Assembly: GCA_030998225.1 (NCBI GenBank)
Contig: JAPYXD010000522.1
Span: 5,642,001-5,706,000 of the forward strand
DNA: 64,000 nucleotides
Reading direction: 5' to 3'
Origin: Diplolepis rosae
Lineage: Eukaryota; Arthropoda; Insecta; Hymenoptera; Diplolepididae
The translations under genes were made by a program, and so were the position numbers. Shown here in pieces: positions 43,001 through 47,910 of this stretch. Every line of letters begins with the position of its first letter. Within the stretch, counting starts at the first letter, position 1. The notes beneath the pieces are model-generated. The model did not search any database and was not told the origin of the DNA. It was given only the letters and a program-made list of their open reading frames with translations.

Positions 43001-45217
43001 GCGCTCCCTAGTTTTTAAATGTGAGTCTTTAATGGATATAAAATAAAAATCAAGCGCTGAGCGCAAGTTTTGCCATATTTCTCAAGGGGGGATTCCAGTG
43101 TGTGCGCTTAATTTTTTACTCAATCGATAAGGAATTTCTAGATTCAGATTTTTGGGGACAATAATAGAGCGTTCTAATTATCTTTCAAAATTTGTGTTAC
43201 TAAAAATATTTCGAAGACTCTTAAGCCAATATAATACTACATGCTTCAATGATATTTTTCATTGAAAAACAAAAAATATGAATCATATTAAAAAAGTGGT
43301 CATCAGCGAATTTGTAGATCTCTTTGAAACAAAAAATTTTGTTTTGTCTCAAAACGTCAAGATTTTATGAAAGTTTGAAAATCAATTTTTCACATATGAT
43401 GGGAATGTAAGAAAATAATCATTAGATTTTTTTTGGTTTAGGAAATAAAGAAAGTTTTCCAAAAAATGTTGCTAAAATTGAATATTTTCAAATGAATAAA
43501 ATGAAGCATAGTTGCAAAAAAATTAATAAAAAAATTGTTTATACACTTTTATATATGCACAATTAAGTGGAAAACTAAAACTGATCGCATTCGTTATTTT
43601 AATCATTATTAAAAATCTAGGCTCTAGGCTCCCCAAAAAAGGCTATGTTTAAAAATTTTTTTAGAGGTTGCTAATATAAATATTGGTATAAAACTTGTTA
43701 GGCTTGATAAATAAACTCTTAAAATACATGAAAAAAGATTTTTCATCGATTTTACACAGTTTTTTTATACAAAAATGTCAGGCGAAGAATTTCCGCAATT
43801 TTGAAATTTTCCTATACAAAAACTGTGTAAAATCGATGAAAAATCTTTTTTCAGGTATTTTAAGAGTTTATTTATCAATCTCAACAAGTTTTATATCAAT
43901 ATTTATATTAGCAACCTCTAAAAAAATTCTTAAAAATAGCCTTTTTTGGGGGGGCATAGAGTGGTATGATCTCGTAATACATTAACTCGAGATAAAATTT
44001 TCTACACTTTCATTAAAGATACTCGATAAGAAAATATTTCAAATAAAAAAATCTGACGACATAGTCACTTTGACTACATTTTTCCGCTGATCTAAATATA
44101 CATTTTGTATAAATATGAATTATAAATATTCTACTCTCTGAATCTGCATCAGTCAAATTTTCACTGATTGAATCAATGATTTGCCTTTTCACTGAATCAC
44201 CAGTGGAAACAATATTTTTCACTCTCAAATCAGTTAATTTTCACTGTTTAATTAGTGAAAACAATATTTTCCACTGTTAAATCAGTTAATTTTCACTGAA
44301 GTAATCAGTGAAATTTGACTGATTCGCAGTAACCTTTATTTAGCTATTTGAATCAGTCAAATTTCACTGATAATCAGTAGATTTTGACTGATTCAGATTT
44401 AGAGAGTAAACAATTCGCAAATCTTAAGCTCTCATTTTGTGTCAATTTAAATAGAAACGTCTAATGATTTTAATATTTTGTATACTAATTTCATCTAATA
44501 CCCGGGCTTCTTAAACTTAGAGTAGACTTGCATCAAAATTAATTCGCTTTTGTAAAAAAAATTTAATAAAGTGGTTAACATTCGAGAGAATATTCATTAA
44601 TCGTTTATACTCTCATTTCGAATAATCTTAAATTTATAAATAGATGATAAAATACTAAGCAGGTATATGAAACTAATTAGAATTTAAGAAAATATACGTG
44701 TGATTCATTAAGCTCAAGGTTTTTAAAAAGAAAAAGGTTTGAGTACAATGTGATAAGAACAAAAGCCATATGTGACCATTTTATTAATCGGATGACAAAT
44801 TTTCCTCTTGTAGAAAAATATTTAACAATGGCATAAAAATTTTACTCTCATAACTTACATTTATTCCAAAACTGAAATGTAAAAAAGCTAATGCGTGAAT
44901 AAAAAGGATTTGAAATTTCAGATTTCCTTTTCTAAATTCTATATGTTTAATATTGATCAGAACAATCACTTACCGGTTGTAGAAATTGCCTTCTCGTAAT
45001 CTGCGGGTTCATCGAGCCTTCCATTTGCAGCTGAATTAGAAAAAATAATCTGATTATAATATATATCTATGATTAAAACGATCAATTCTCACGCACAGTT
45101 TTCACCTTTAGAACTATCACATTATTACTTAAATAATCACTTCACACAAAAAAACACATTCAGTGCCTCACCAATTACCCATGGACCATTTCCATCGTTT
45201 CGTTCGCCAGCTATCAT
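9948..45217 (-). CDS. SV2-like major facilitator transporter, 12 exons
   Basis: Exons (minus strand, in order): 45217-45172, 45030-44974, 41421-41260, 39060-38883, 33812-33691, 33252-33008, 29025-28856, 28524-28311, 19967-19850, 16137-15978, 15705-15578, 10027-9948. All introns are GT-AG, phases join, and the sum is 1680 nt (559 residues plus TGA). The protein has about 12 hydrophobic segments, an LGKRK basic loop after segment 2, an ESPK motif after segment 6 (as in SV2 and other sugar-porter-like families), a long extracellular-type loop with several N-x-S/T sites between segments 7 and 8, and an AGNIVIAV segment followed by a PNPLR loop as in SV2/SVOP proteins. The ADYEKAISTTGYGVFQLLLL start is typical of insect 'synaptic vesicle glycoprotein 2'-like genes. 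Likely a membrane transporter; substrate unknown. Individual splice sites are predicted by eye, not by transcript. Confidence 0.85.
10120..12056. mobile_element. Outer TTAA/GGCCATGG inverted-repeat element (intron 11)
   Basis: Left arm from about 10124 (GGCCATGGATTAATTGG...) matches in reverse complement the right arm ending CCATGGCC at 12052 and followed by TTAA 12053-12056; the left target copy has decayed to TCAA. Both arms share a TTATACATTAATT block. A second element of the same end type sits inside it. Confidence 0.65.
10276..11885. mobile_element. Inner TTAA/GGCCATGG element nested in its relative
   Basis: TTAA at 10276-10279 and 11882-11885. Ends GGCCATGGACCAATCTGG and, inverted, GGTTAGTCCATGGCC. 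Matching arms continue inward at least to GTGATCCGAGAAAAGGGACC (near 10418-10440) and its complement (near 11628-11650). A small extra hairpin lies at 11657-11750 (GTCTGTCTGGTC and its complement). The GC-rich core at 10550-10760 has no convincing coding. Confidence 0.72.
12057..12690. other. Intron 11 spacer, no gene seen
   Basis: AT-rich, with a stretch near 12520-12680 of repeated TCTCGCATT/GAATGCGAGA-like motifs. No recognised function. Confidence 0.35.
12691..14310 (+). pseudogene. Degenerate non-LTR retrotransposon (endonuclease-RT type)
   Basis: Scattered frames on the plus strand spell pieces of a Jockey/I/R1-type pol. There is a CRDFNGHVGD-like endonuclease block near 13140-13170, an RT block IPKPGGGGYRLISLMSSMCN near 13500-13555, and a downstream block at 13789-14010 (ISEKAIRSIGVIRELDRVSWG and SRVIQMLKRAQYMALRVVLGC) typical of the thumb region. 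It has many stops and frameshifts and an internal deletion that removes the FADD-type active site region. It is antisense to the host gene and lies in intron 11. The start at 12691 is approximate. Clade not resolved. Confidence 0.75.
14311..15577. other. Rest of intron 11, repeat remnants
   Basis: The segment about 14868-14960 resembles 59690-59780 (AAGTGTGCTAAAGCGCAATT against AAGTGTACCAAAGCTCAATT), so it is a piece of the dispersed repeat described at 57570-59860. The frame at 14759-15061 overlaps this repeat and is not considered a gene. The rest is AT-rich and unassigned. Confidence 0.45.
15578..15705 (-). CDS. SV2-like gene, exon 11
   Basis: Acceptor CTTTTAG, donor GTAACA. Residues 491-533: segment 11 (IVNLVGNFAAVVGNLAF) and most of segment 12 (CVAAFMSMGCLML). 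Joins exon 10 through a split AGG codon and exon 12 through G|CT. Confidence 0.85.
15978..16137 (-). CDS. SV2-like gene, exon 10
   Basis: Acceptor ATTTTACAG, donor GTGATT. Residues 438-490: segments 9 and 10, with AGNIVIAVNAEVIPNPL, matching the AGN-V-I-x-V-x-x-E-x-x-P-x-x-LR pattern of SV2-like transporters. Confidence 0.88.
16179..16395. mobile_element. hAT-type hairpin MITE with 8-bp duplication
   Basis: 217 bp, inverted ends GGTAGGGTGTACTTTGGACC / GGTCCAAAGTACACCCTACC. It is flanked by a perfect 8-bp direct repeat GATGAAAC (16171-16178 and 16396-16403), the target duplication size of the hAT superfamily. No coding. Lies in intron 9, just upstream of exon 10. Confidence 0.88.
16404..16500. 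repeat. Sequence repeated near 17530-17607
   Basis: The block from AACACAGC... to ...CGAGTAATGCAT has a diverged direct copy at about 17530-17607 (CACACTCGTTGAAT against CACACTCATTGAAT; TTTCGAGTAATGCAT against TTTCGACTAATGCAT). The intervening DNA is mostly the mini-mariner. Confidence 0.55.
16511..16747 (-). pseudogene. Mariner transposase remnant, N- and C-terminal parts fused
   Basis: Minus strand from ATG at 16747 reads KKSEFRVLIKECFLM then QAKKWLDKCYLDS, the start of a mariner transposase. After a stop it passes directly to MNVSLLKETMLI and a tail ending TGA at 16513-16511 that I recognise as the C-terminus. The catalytic middle is gone, so it cannot be active. Confidence 0.7.
16868..17207. 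mobile_element. 340-bp CAGT-ended MITE, copy 1 (pogo-like ends)
   Basis: Ends CAGTTAAACCTCATTTATCG and TAAATGAGGTTTTACTG, flanked by TA on both sides. It contains four TCATTTATCGGGAC-like subrepeats at the left end. I count five differences from copy 2 at 47203-47542. CAGT ends with TA targets suggest a pogo/Tigger-type parent. The overlapping frames at 16937-17233 and 16994-17197 exist only because the repeat lacks stops. Confidence 0.85.
17272..18463. other. Intron 9 spacer with short repeats
   Basis: About 17612-17665 and 17806-17860 are near-identical direct repeats (GCAACTCTTTTGAGAATTTG against GCAACTCTTTTAAGAATTTG). About 17850-17910 forms a small palindrome (GAGCGGGTTGGA / TCAACCCGCTC). 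A 14-bp C tract lies at about 18363-18376, in an otherwise GC-rich patch. No gene seen. Confidence 0.45.
18464..19534 (-). mobile_element. Mariner element, internally deleted (intron 9)
   Basis: Inverted ends TTGGGTTGGCAACAAAGTCA and complement, flanked by TA (18462-18463 and 19535-19536). 1071 bp, shorter than the usual 1.3 kb, with a broken transposase on the minus strand. Confidence 0.88.
18538..19352 (-). pseudogene. Mariner transposase, broken
   Basis: From ATG at 19352 the minus strand shows a mariner start with in-frame stops, then an intact helix-turn-helix block (TTREIGEELNISHACVEKHL, 18877-19131) and LERIIIGDEKM, the region of the first catalytic Asp. It jumps to the C-terminal FDSNEAVKNELIQFLASKNQ at 18580-18690. 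The block with the second and third Asp is deleted. Inactive. Confidence 0.85.
19535..19849. other. Short intron 9 remainder
   Basis: Contains CACTAAGATAGG-CTTTCAACTCTTAAAT near 19655-19680, a diverged copy of 10070-10100. No gene. Confidence 0.35.
19850..19967 (-). CDS. SV2-like gene, exon 9
   Basis: Acceptor CATTCAG, donor GTGAGT. Residues 399-437, beginning SYIEVAVYINSTIIATS: segment 8, followed by TTTRAKKE, a degenerate version of the second basic loop of MFS proteins. Confidence 0.82.
20400..20640. repeat. Dispersed 'GCGCGAAGCGCGA' repeat, copy in intron 8
   Basis: Shares CGGAGCGCGAAGCGCGATGA, an AAAAATCGAGCGCCAAGCGCGAG block and TTAAGGCTGATAGAGCC with copies at 37770-38500, 42960-43190, 47090-47630 and 57570-58870. 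Fragmentary here. Confidence 0.65.
20881..21018. repeat. tRNA-like unit inside a short inverted repeat
   Basis: Flanked by AAGATATCTTTCTGTGGAA (20881-20899) and the complement TTCCACAGAAAGATCTC (21001-21017). Together with the tRNA-like core this resembles a small tRNA-derived element rather than an isolated tRNA gene. Confidence 0.55.
20915..20987 (+). tRNA. tRNA-like sequence, anticodon loop GGC, probably pseudo
   Basis: Good A box (TAGCTCAGTTGG) and B box (GGCTCGAATCC); the D arm GCTC/GAGC and T arm CCGGG/CCCGG pair. The acceptor GCCTGTG/CACGGTC has one mismatch and one G-T pair. The anticodon stem GTCAA/TCGAA pairs poorly. The loop CTGGCAA would give anticodon GGC (Ala). A Pol III promoter is plausible, but a functional tRNA is doubtful. 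Confidence 0.5.
21182..22897 (+). mobile_element. Mariner element with decayed transposase (intron 8)
   Basis: Inverted ends AGGGTGTTCCGGGATCA and TGATCCCGGAACACCCT. 1716 bp, longer than usual, because a palindromic segment (21277-21515, GTTGTCGAGATATCGGC ... GCCGATATCTCAACAAC) lies upstream of the transposase, either an insertion or part of the leader. Target TA is visible on the right (GTATA); the left flank has drifted. Confidence 0.85.
21736..22755 (+). pseudogene. Mariner transposase, broken
   Basis: Recognisable mariner order: EAALSQKTCREWFQCFKSSD, the WVPYEL linker, FACEELLQRQNRKGFLHRIV, WDQLGVVYYE, LQLDNARPHVA and SLEVAPSDYHLFRSM. There is a TAA stop at 22015-22017 and several frameshifts. 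The first catalytic Asp is Asn (TGNGRW; codon 22180-22182), while the second (LDNARPH) and third (SDYHLF) remain. Natural stop TAA at 22753-22755. Inactive. Confidence 0.88.
23307..24211. mobile_element. TTAA-bounded palindrome at the centre of the fold-back element
   Basis: TTAA at 23307-23310 and 24208-24211, ends GGTGCGCACTC / GAGTGCGCACC, arms of about 280 bp matching in reverse complement, and a unique centre at about 23620-23890. It may be an insertion, or simply the inner part of the surrounding fold-back, because the outer arms run exactly up to the TTAA on both sides. Confidence 0.6.
24357..25277. mobile_element. Insertion splitting the right arm, unassigned
   Basis: Separates right-arm pieces that are adjacent in the left arm. 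Its end ATTCTAACGAAAAGTCTCTCAG resembles 40565-40590 (CTCTAACGAAATGTTTCTCAG), so it belongs to a repeat family. It contains an internal pair ATATAGTGGTTTTCA / TGAAAACCACTATAT (about 24966 and 25170-25190). The 24486-24773 frame has no recognised domain. Confidence 0.5.
25334..27930. mobile_element. Solo-LTR-like insertion with CCTAG duplication
   Basis: Begins TGTGACATCCCG and ends GAACGTAACA, flanked by CCTAG at 25329-25333 and 27931-27935, the hallmark of LTR retroelement integration with a 5-bp duplication. No gag or pol and no second LTR found. About 1.6 kb remains once the nested element 26726-27733 is removed. TATATATAAAAA (about 26259) and GAATAAA (about 26649) could be its promoter and polyadenylation signals. 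Confidence 0.7.
26726..27733. mobile_element. TA-flanked element with CACTGAGAGAAAT ends
   Basis: Ends CACTGAGAGAAAT and ATTTCTCTCTGTG, flanked by TA on both sides, inside the solo LTR. About 1 kb, no transposase. Two internal stretches mention TGACCAAA/TTTGGTCA in both orientations. Confidence 0.7.
28311..28524 (-). CDS. SV2-like gene, exon 8
   Basis: Acceptor CTTGCAG, donor GTAAAG. Residues 327-398: end of segment 7 (NTMRLWVPQLFIMLNNFG) and the long luminal/extracellular loop, with possible N-glycosylation sites NET and NTS and a Cys near the end (HHLDCMP). An RLW-PQLF-M motif is typical of SV2-like proteins. Confidence 0.85.
28856..29025 (-). CDS. SV2-like gene, exon 7
   Basis: Acceptor TAAATAG, donor GTGTGT. 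Residues 271-326: charged cytoplasmic loop (KALLPSKEPELRKTKSYSAI) then segment 7 (MSIIIFLQFGSML). Confidence 0.85.
29480..32900. mobile_element. Large palindromic element in intron 6
   Basis: Arm pairs about 29490-29650 with 32740-32890, and 30760-31275 with 32180-32660, match in reverse complement. The inner ends hold GAGCGCGCAACGCGAAG and its complement, linking it to the GCGCGAAGCGCGA repeats. The left arm alone carries an extra tandem repeat (30340-30720). No transposase in the unique centre (31276-32179). Confidence 0.7.
30340..30720 (+). repeat. Three tandem ~128-bp AT-rich units
   Basis: Units start near 30346, 30476 and 30603 with AGCTGCTAT, run through AATAATTACAATT and ATTATAAACAATTAT, and end GAAAAACTCTAT. 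They are absent from the matching place in the right arm of the palindrome, so the expansion followed duplication of the arms. Confidence 0.65.
33008..33252 (-). CDS. SV2-like gene, exon 6
   Basis: Acceptor ATTTTCAG, donor GTAATT. Residues 189-270: LAFNILPYD, segment 6 (WQVYLLICSIPSVFGLM), then TPESPKHMMTDGRHREALES, the ESPK...GR...AL signature after segment 6, and SLRRIYTINTWKS. Confidence 0.92.
33273..33617. mobile_element. TTAA-flanked hairpin element filling intron 5
   Basis: TTAA at 33273-33276 and 33614-33617; ends GGCCATGTCTTACTTATCCG and CGGATAAGTAGGAAATGGCC. 337 bp inside a 438-bp intron; without it and one TTAA the intron would be about 97 bp. One end lies only 20 bp from the 3' splice site of exon 6. 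Confidence 0.85.
33691..33812 (-). CDS. SV2-like gene, exon 5
   Basis: Acceptor ATTTTAG, donor GTAGAC. Residues 148-188: GGPFTLLMPYLAEFHAAKYQ, the segment 4-5 loop of SV2-like transporters, then segment 5 (ELLFALSYIIPA). Confidence 0.9.
34927..36210 (-). mobile_element. Full-length mariner, mutated (intron 4)
   Basis: 1284 bp, inverted ends CCAGAGGTGTTAGTTGAA and TTCAACTAACACCCCTGG, flanked by TA (34925-34926 and 36211-36212). Normal mariner length; transposase on the minus strand with few lesions, so relatively young. Confidence 0.93.
35003..36038 (-). pseudogene. Mariner transposase, four lesions seen
   Basis: ATG at 36038, natural TAA at 35005-35003. Lesions: TGA for Trp at 35894-35892 (context CET-stop-FRQFKSGDFD), a 1-bp loss near 35702 (LEAMGKIQ joint), a frameshift near 35515, and TAG for Trp at 35044-35042 (LPER-stop). 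The catalytic Asps are still visible in TEDEKW, HDNVPSH and PCDYHFF, with WVPHEL-type linker as WLPHQL. Non-functional as it stands. Confidence 0.9.
36476..36805. mobile_element. Inverted-repeat element, intron 4
   Basis: Arms of about 60 bp around 36483-36535 and 36748-36802: CCACGGTCGTATAGACAGGT against, in reverse complement, CCACGGTCATATGGACAGGT. The unique centre includes the start of the 36391-36627 frame, which I do not accept as a gene. Target duplication not clear. Confidence 0.6.
36806..37769. other. Intron 4 spacer
   Basis: No coding or RNA feature recognised. AT-rich toward the right end. Confidence 0.35.
37770..38790. repeat. Copy of the GCGCGAAGCGCGA repeat with its 3' module
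   Basis: GGCTCTATTGGCCTTAAGG ... AACACATTTTCATCG and CTCGCGCTCGATTTTTT, then at 38700-38790 a CAGGGGGTCTCAAAACGTCG module that recurs at 59836-59925. Split by a TTAA-flanked element. Confidence 0.65.
37792..38465. mobile_element. TTAA-flanked hairpin element inserted in a dispersed repeat
   Basis: TTAA at 37792-37795 and 38462-38465; ends GGTAGTTTTCATTCACG and, inverted, CGTGGATTAACTACC. Arms of about 200 bp pair. The flanks join as GGCCTTAAGGAAC, which matches the uninterrupted repeat near 58820 (AGCCTTAAGGAAA), so the empty site is documented and contains a single TTAA. The 38137-38415 frame is within the right arm. Confidence 0.82.
38883..39060 (-). CDS. SV2-like gene, exon 4
   Basis: Acceptor AATTTTCAG, donor GTGAGT. 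Residues 89-147: end of segment 2 (GIVVSGILWDFI), the LGKRK loop, segment 3 (LLLLALLVDSICNVGSVF) and start of segment 4 (FLLLKFISGV). Confidence 0.92.
39531..39602 (+). tRNA. Initiator tRNA-Met (CAT)
   Basis: 72 nt, folds fully: acceptor AGCAGAG/CTCTGCT, D arm, anticodon stem CTGGG/CCCAG with loop CCCATAA (anticodon CAT at 39563-39565, C at position 33), T arm with ATCGAAA. A1, C33 and the A54/A60-type T loop (ATCGAAA) are metazoan initiator features. A run of T at 39606-39615 gives a Pol III terminator. Lies in intron 3 of the transporter, on the opposite strand. Confidence 0.97.
39606..39615 (+). terminator. Pol III terminator of tRNA-iMet
   Basis: Uninterrupted T run four bases after the tRNA. 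Confidence 0.85.
39616..41259. other. Intron 3 remainder, no gene seen
   Basis: AT-rich. 39750-39900 has a GGGCAAAAAT/ATTTTGCCC-like symmetric patch. 40565-40590 resembles the end of the insertion at 24357-25277. Confidence 0.4.
41260..41421 (-). CDS. SV2-like gene, exon 3
   Basis: Acceptor ATCCGAAG (the open frame continues upstream, but the AG at 41423-41422 gives the right phase with exon 2 and the family-typical STTG-YGVFQ joint). Donor GTATGT. Residues 35-88: segment 1 (VFQLLLLLAVLPAGWSSVF) and start of segment 2 (GVLVSIVYIG). Confidence 0.88.
   Translation of the reverse strand, partial: VMECFNSCCYWLFYLLDGPAYLTQRVQLLSCQPSSAFLTLPFFERVSSYPLCT
41422..42779. other. Intron 2, AT-rich, no gene seen
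   Basis: No coding or RNA feature. Near 41870-41940 a short plus-strand stretch could encode VYEIKCIQCNSIYIGQTCR, reminiscent of a GIY-YIG endonuclease of a Penelope-like element; it is too short to be sure. Confidence 0.35.
42780..43430. repeat. Dispersed GCGC-repeat copy in intron 2
   Basis: Contains ACCAAAATATATGAGATACG, AAAGATCTACAACTTTGA, CGGAGCACGACGATCGAATC and GTCTCAAAACGTCAAGA, the same modules in the same order as at 46950-47630 and 57570-58500. Confidence 0.65.
43631..43953. mobile_element. Near-perfect hairpin MITE
   Basis: Ends CCCCAAAAAAGGCTAT and ATAGCCTTTTTTGGGG; arms of about 130 bp pair almost completely (for example AAAAAGATTTTTCATCGATT and its complement) around a 60-bp centre. 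The 43695-43985 frame runs through the right arm and is not a gene. Confidence 0.82.
44132..44408. mobile_element. Hairpin MITE built of TTTCACTGA/TCAGTGAAA motifs
   Basis: Ends TACTCTCTGAATCTG and CAGATTTAGAGAGTA. The interior is made of many copies of TTTTCACTGATT / AATCAGTGAAA in both orientations, so almost any part can pair with many others. Confidence 0.78.
44974..45030 (-). CDS. SV2-like gene, exon 2
   Basis: Acceptor TAATTCAG, donor GTAAGT. Residues 16-34: NGRLDEPADYEKAISTTG, the acidic 'ADYEKAI..TG' lead into segment 1 typical of insect SV2-like proteins. It accepts a phase-1 upstream exon. Confidence 0.85.
45172..45217 (-). CDS. SV2-like gene, exon 1 (proximal start)
   Basis: ATG at 45217-45215, donor GTGAGG. 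Encodes MIAGERNDGNGPWVI plus one base, joining exon 2 as GCT. Intron 1 is only 141 bp. Chosen as start because it is the nearest phase-matching ATG exon; it is short and therefore less certain than exons 2-11. Confidence 0.65.
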
Positions 45218-46672
45218 ATCCAATTTTTAAACTAACTAGGAATAAATGTAATTGAAGAGAATAGAAAATTAACAAGTTTTGTGACCTGTTTTTCTATTTT
45301 GAAAGCCCGACGTGAAGACTGAAATATCTGTCTCTTAATTGTTGATACCTTGCCAAAACGTTTAATTTCAACTCGACTCACTATTTTTTTTCACTAATTT
45401 GCTATTTTAATGTTTATATTTTGTATATCATTTACGAGTAAATTTTGGATAATTAGTAAACAAAATTAGCAATACAAAAATTCACTTCACTAGAAATTGA
45501 GTGCCGTTTGCTCGATTAACTCGCATTTTACAAAGTGACAACGAGATAGGCACCGATCATAATTCTGAGCAGACTAGCACGTTTCCCAAGCACGTGAATG
45601 ACTCATTTATCAATAAACTTAGGTCAAATGATTTAATTGTTGTGTTCACTATATATTATCAGTAGAGCTATTTCATTCTATGAAGAAAAGACAATATGTA
45701 ACCACTTGAATGATAAATAAATACAATTAAGTTTACAGGTCTAATTCTAGAATTTTAATATTCTAGTGATTTGATTAGAATCTTAATCCAAATATGATGA
45801 CAATATTTGTGATATATTCTATATTATATGTACATATATATATTATGTATACATGTATATGTATATATGTAGGAGAATAAATAAAATTAACATTATTACA
45901 GGTTTTTCATATCTACATAAATTAAAAATCAATCTCATTGTAAATTGAGACTAATCCAGTTCTACATAATTGTCAGGACATTAATTTAAAGCTTTTGAAT
46001 GCTAAAATGATTTTTTAATAATTTATGATTAACTCTTGGTTTTGAATTAATTGGCTTCTTTGAGATGATAATGTAAATGAATCAGTTATTGATATTTATT
46101 TATATTATTCTCTATCAAGCGTTGGTGTTTTCAAGTGCACAGACTCAGAAAAAAATATTTCTATGCAAATGAAATTTTTTTAAATCAACTTTATTATGAG
46201 CAAAGCTTTTTTCTGAATGCAAAATATTTCATATTTAATATGATTTTTATTCTATATCAATAATTGGATTGTGGTGATTTTAAGTGCTTATCAACTCTTG
46301 TATTCAATGTCACTTATATTTATTACCGATGATTGAATCGTTAATTAGATAAATGATTGATAAGAAGTGTGACATAATTAACTTTTACTCATTTAAACTA
46401 AAAATATAAATTATTAATAACAATCTTATATTATCAGTCATGATCACTAAACTCAGAAAAAAGTCTGGTTAAAATTTAAAATATAGTCGTACTAATAATT
46501 TTGGTGAAAAGTGTTCGAAAATCCGGTTGACATTTTCCGGTTAATTACACCGGAAATTCCATTTAATTTAACCGGTTTTGCAGTTAAAACTGCCGTAATT
46601 TTTCTGGTCAGGAAATTCTGGTTATTTCCATTTCTATATTCTGCTTAGAAAACCTGATTCTGGTTTTATTCA
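45218..46672. other. Presumed 5' UTR/promoter region and AT-rich spacer
   Basis: Upstream of the proximal ATG. No clear TATA/Inr pair can be singled out. An AT/GT-rich simple repeat lies at about 45815-45875. 46500-46670 repeats CCGGTT/AACCGG motifs and may be another self-similar element. Confidence 0.4.
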
Positions 46673-46919
46673 CACCCAGAAGACAGTTTCTTTAAATCAA
46701 AGAAACATTTCTTTGATACACGGTCAAAGAAAAAATTTCTTTGAATTGAAGAAAGTTTTGTTGATTCAAAAAAATTTTCTTTGATCCAAAGAAATAGATT
46801 TGTTTACATTAAAGAAAATTTGTTTGAATCAAAAAAACTCTTCAATTCAAAGAAATTTTTTCTTTGACCGTATATCAAAGAAATGTTTCTTTGATTCAAA
46901 GAAACTGTTTTCTCAGTGC
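46673..46919. mobile_element. Hairpin MITE built of TTTCTTTGA/TCAAAGAAA motifs
   Basis: Ends CACCCAGAAGACAGTTTC and GAAACTGTTTTCTCAGTG; about ten copies of CAAAGAAA or its complement in mirrored order, including GGTCAAAGAAAAAATTTC and its complement. No coding; the 46800-47000 frame is an artefact. Confidence 0.8.
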
Positions 46920-46939
46920 ATCAAAAACGTGTTGATAAA

Positions 46940-47640
46940 AATAGAAAAATTAATTTTCCCGCCAAAATATATAAGATACGGGAAGAATGCTAGGGAATAA
47001 AATTGTTTATTTTGAAAAGATCTACAACTTTGATGCCGACCATTTTTTCATAGGAGTCACATCATTTCTTTATTAATGGAAAATATTTATTAAAATACTT
47101 CGGGCATGACGACCGAATCGCGCGCCCTTGTTTTTAAATGTCTGTCCCTAATGGATATAAAATAAAAACCGAGCGCGAAGCGCGAGTATTACGATGAGAA
47201 TACAGTAAAACCTCATTTATCGGGACACTCATTTATCGGGACCTTCACTTATCGGGATCTCGCAACCTCATTTATCGGGACATTTTGTTTCTCCTCCAGC
47301 CACCACTCCTTGTACATAGTGACATAGTTTGCAGATGTTTCATTTGCAGGAGTTTTATTATGTCAATTTTTTTACATACCTTCGTATTATATATACCTTC
47401 GTTACCATTACTAAATGTCAACATACAACAAGAGTCATGGCAACCCACCATGACACTGTAGGTGGTAGTGGGGAGCCCCTCCAAATCCCGATAAACGAGG
47501 TGTTTACATTTCAAGGGCGTCCCGATAAATGAGGTTTTACTGTATGTTCCTCAAGTGGGGATTCTAGTACATATGTGCGATTAATTTTTTACCCAATCAA
47601 TAAGGAATTTCGGGATTCGGATTTTTAGGTTTAATAATCA
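46940..47640. repeat. Dispersed GCGC-repeat copy, split by a CAGT MITE
   Basis: Modules CCGCCAAAATATATAAGATACGG, GATCTACAACTTTGATG, CGAATCGCGCGCCC and GAGCGCGAAGCGCGAG as in other copies. The MITE at 47203 interrupts GATGAGAA|TA|TGTTCCT, which is contiguous elsewhere (58464-58475). Confidence 0.7.
47203..47542. mobile_element. 340-bp CAGT-ended MITE, copy 2
   Basis: Perfect 24-bp ends (CAGTAAAACCTCATTTATCG... and complement), TA at 47201-47202 and 47543-47544. Same length as copy 1, five substitutions by my count (about 98.5% identity). Confidence 0.88.
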
Positions 47641-47910
47641 ATCGTAATAACTACATTTTTGAAATTATTTTTATCAAAAAAATTTTAATATAAGATAAGC
47701 GTTCTTTACTGCTTTTTACTTAATTACTCAAAGTTTTAACTCGATACAAGTAAGACATGCCATTTCCTTTTTCACTTGAAACCGAAAACAAATTTAGTAA
47801 TTTGTATGTAAAGGACATAGAACACATTTTAATGAGAAACTAAAATACTTCATAAGCTTAATCATAAAAATACTATACCAGAATATTTTTATCCACATTA
47901 TTTCAACCAG

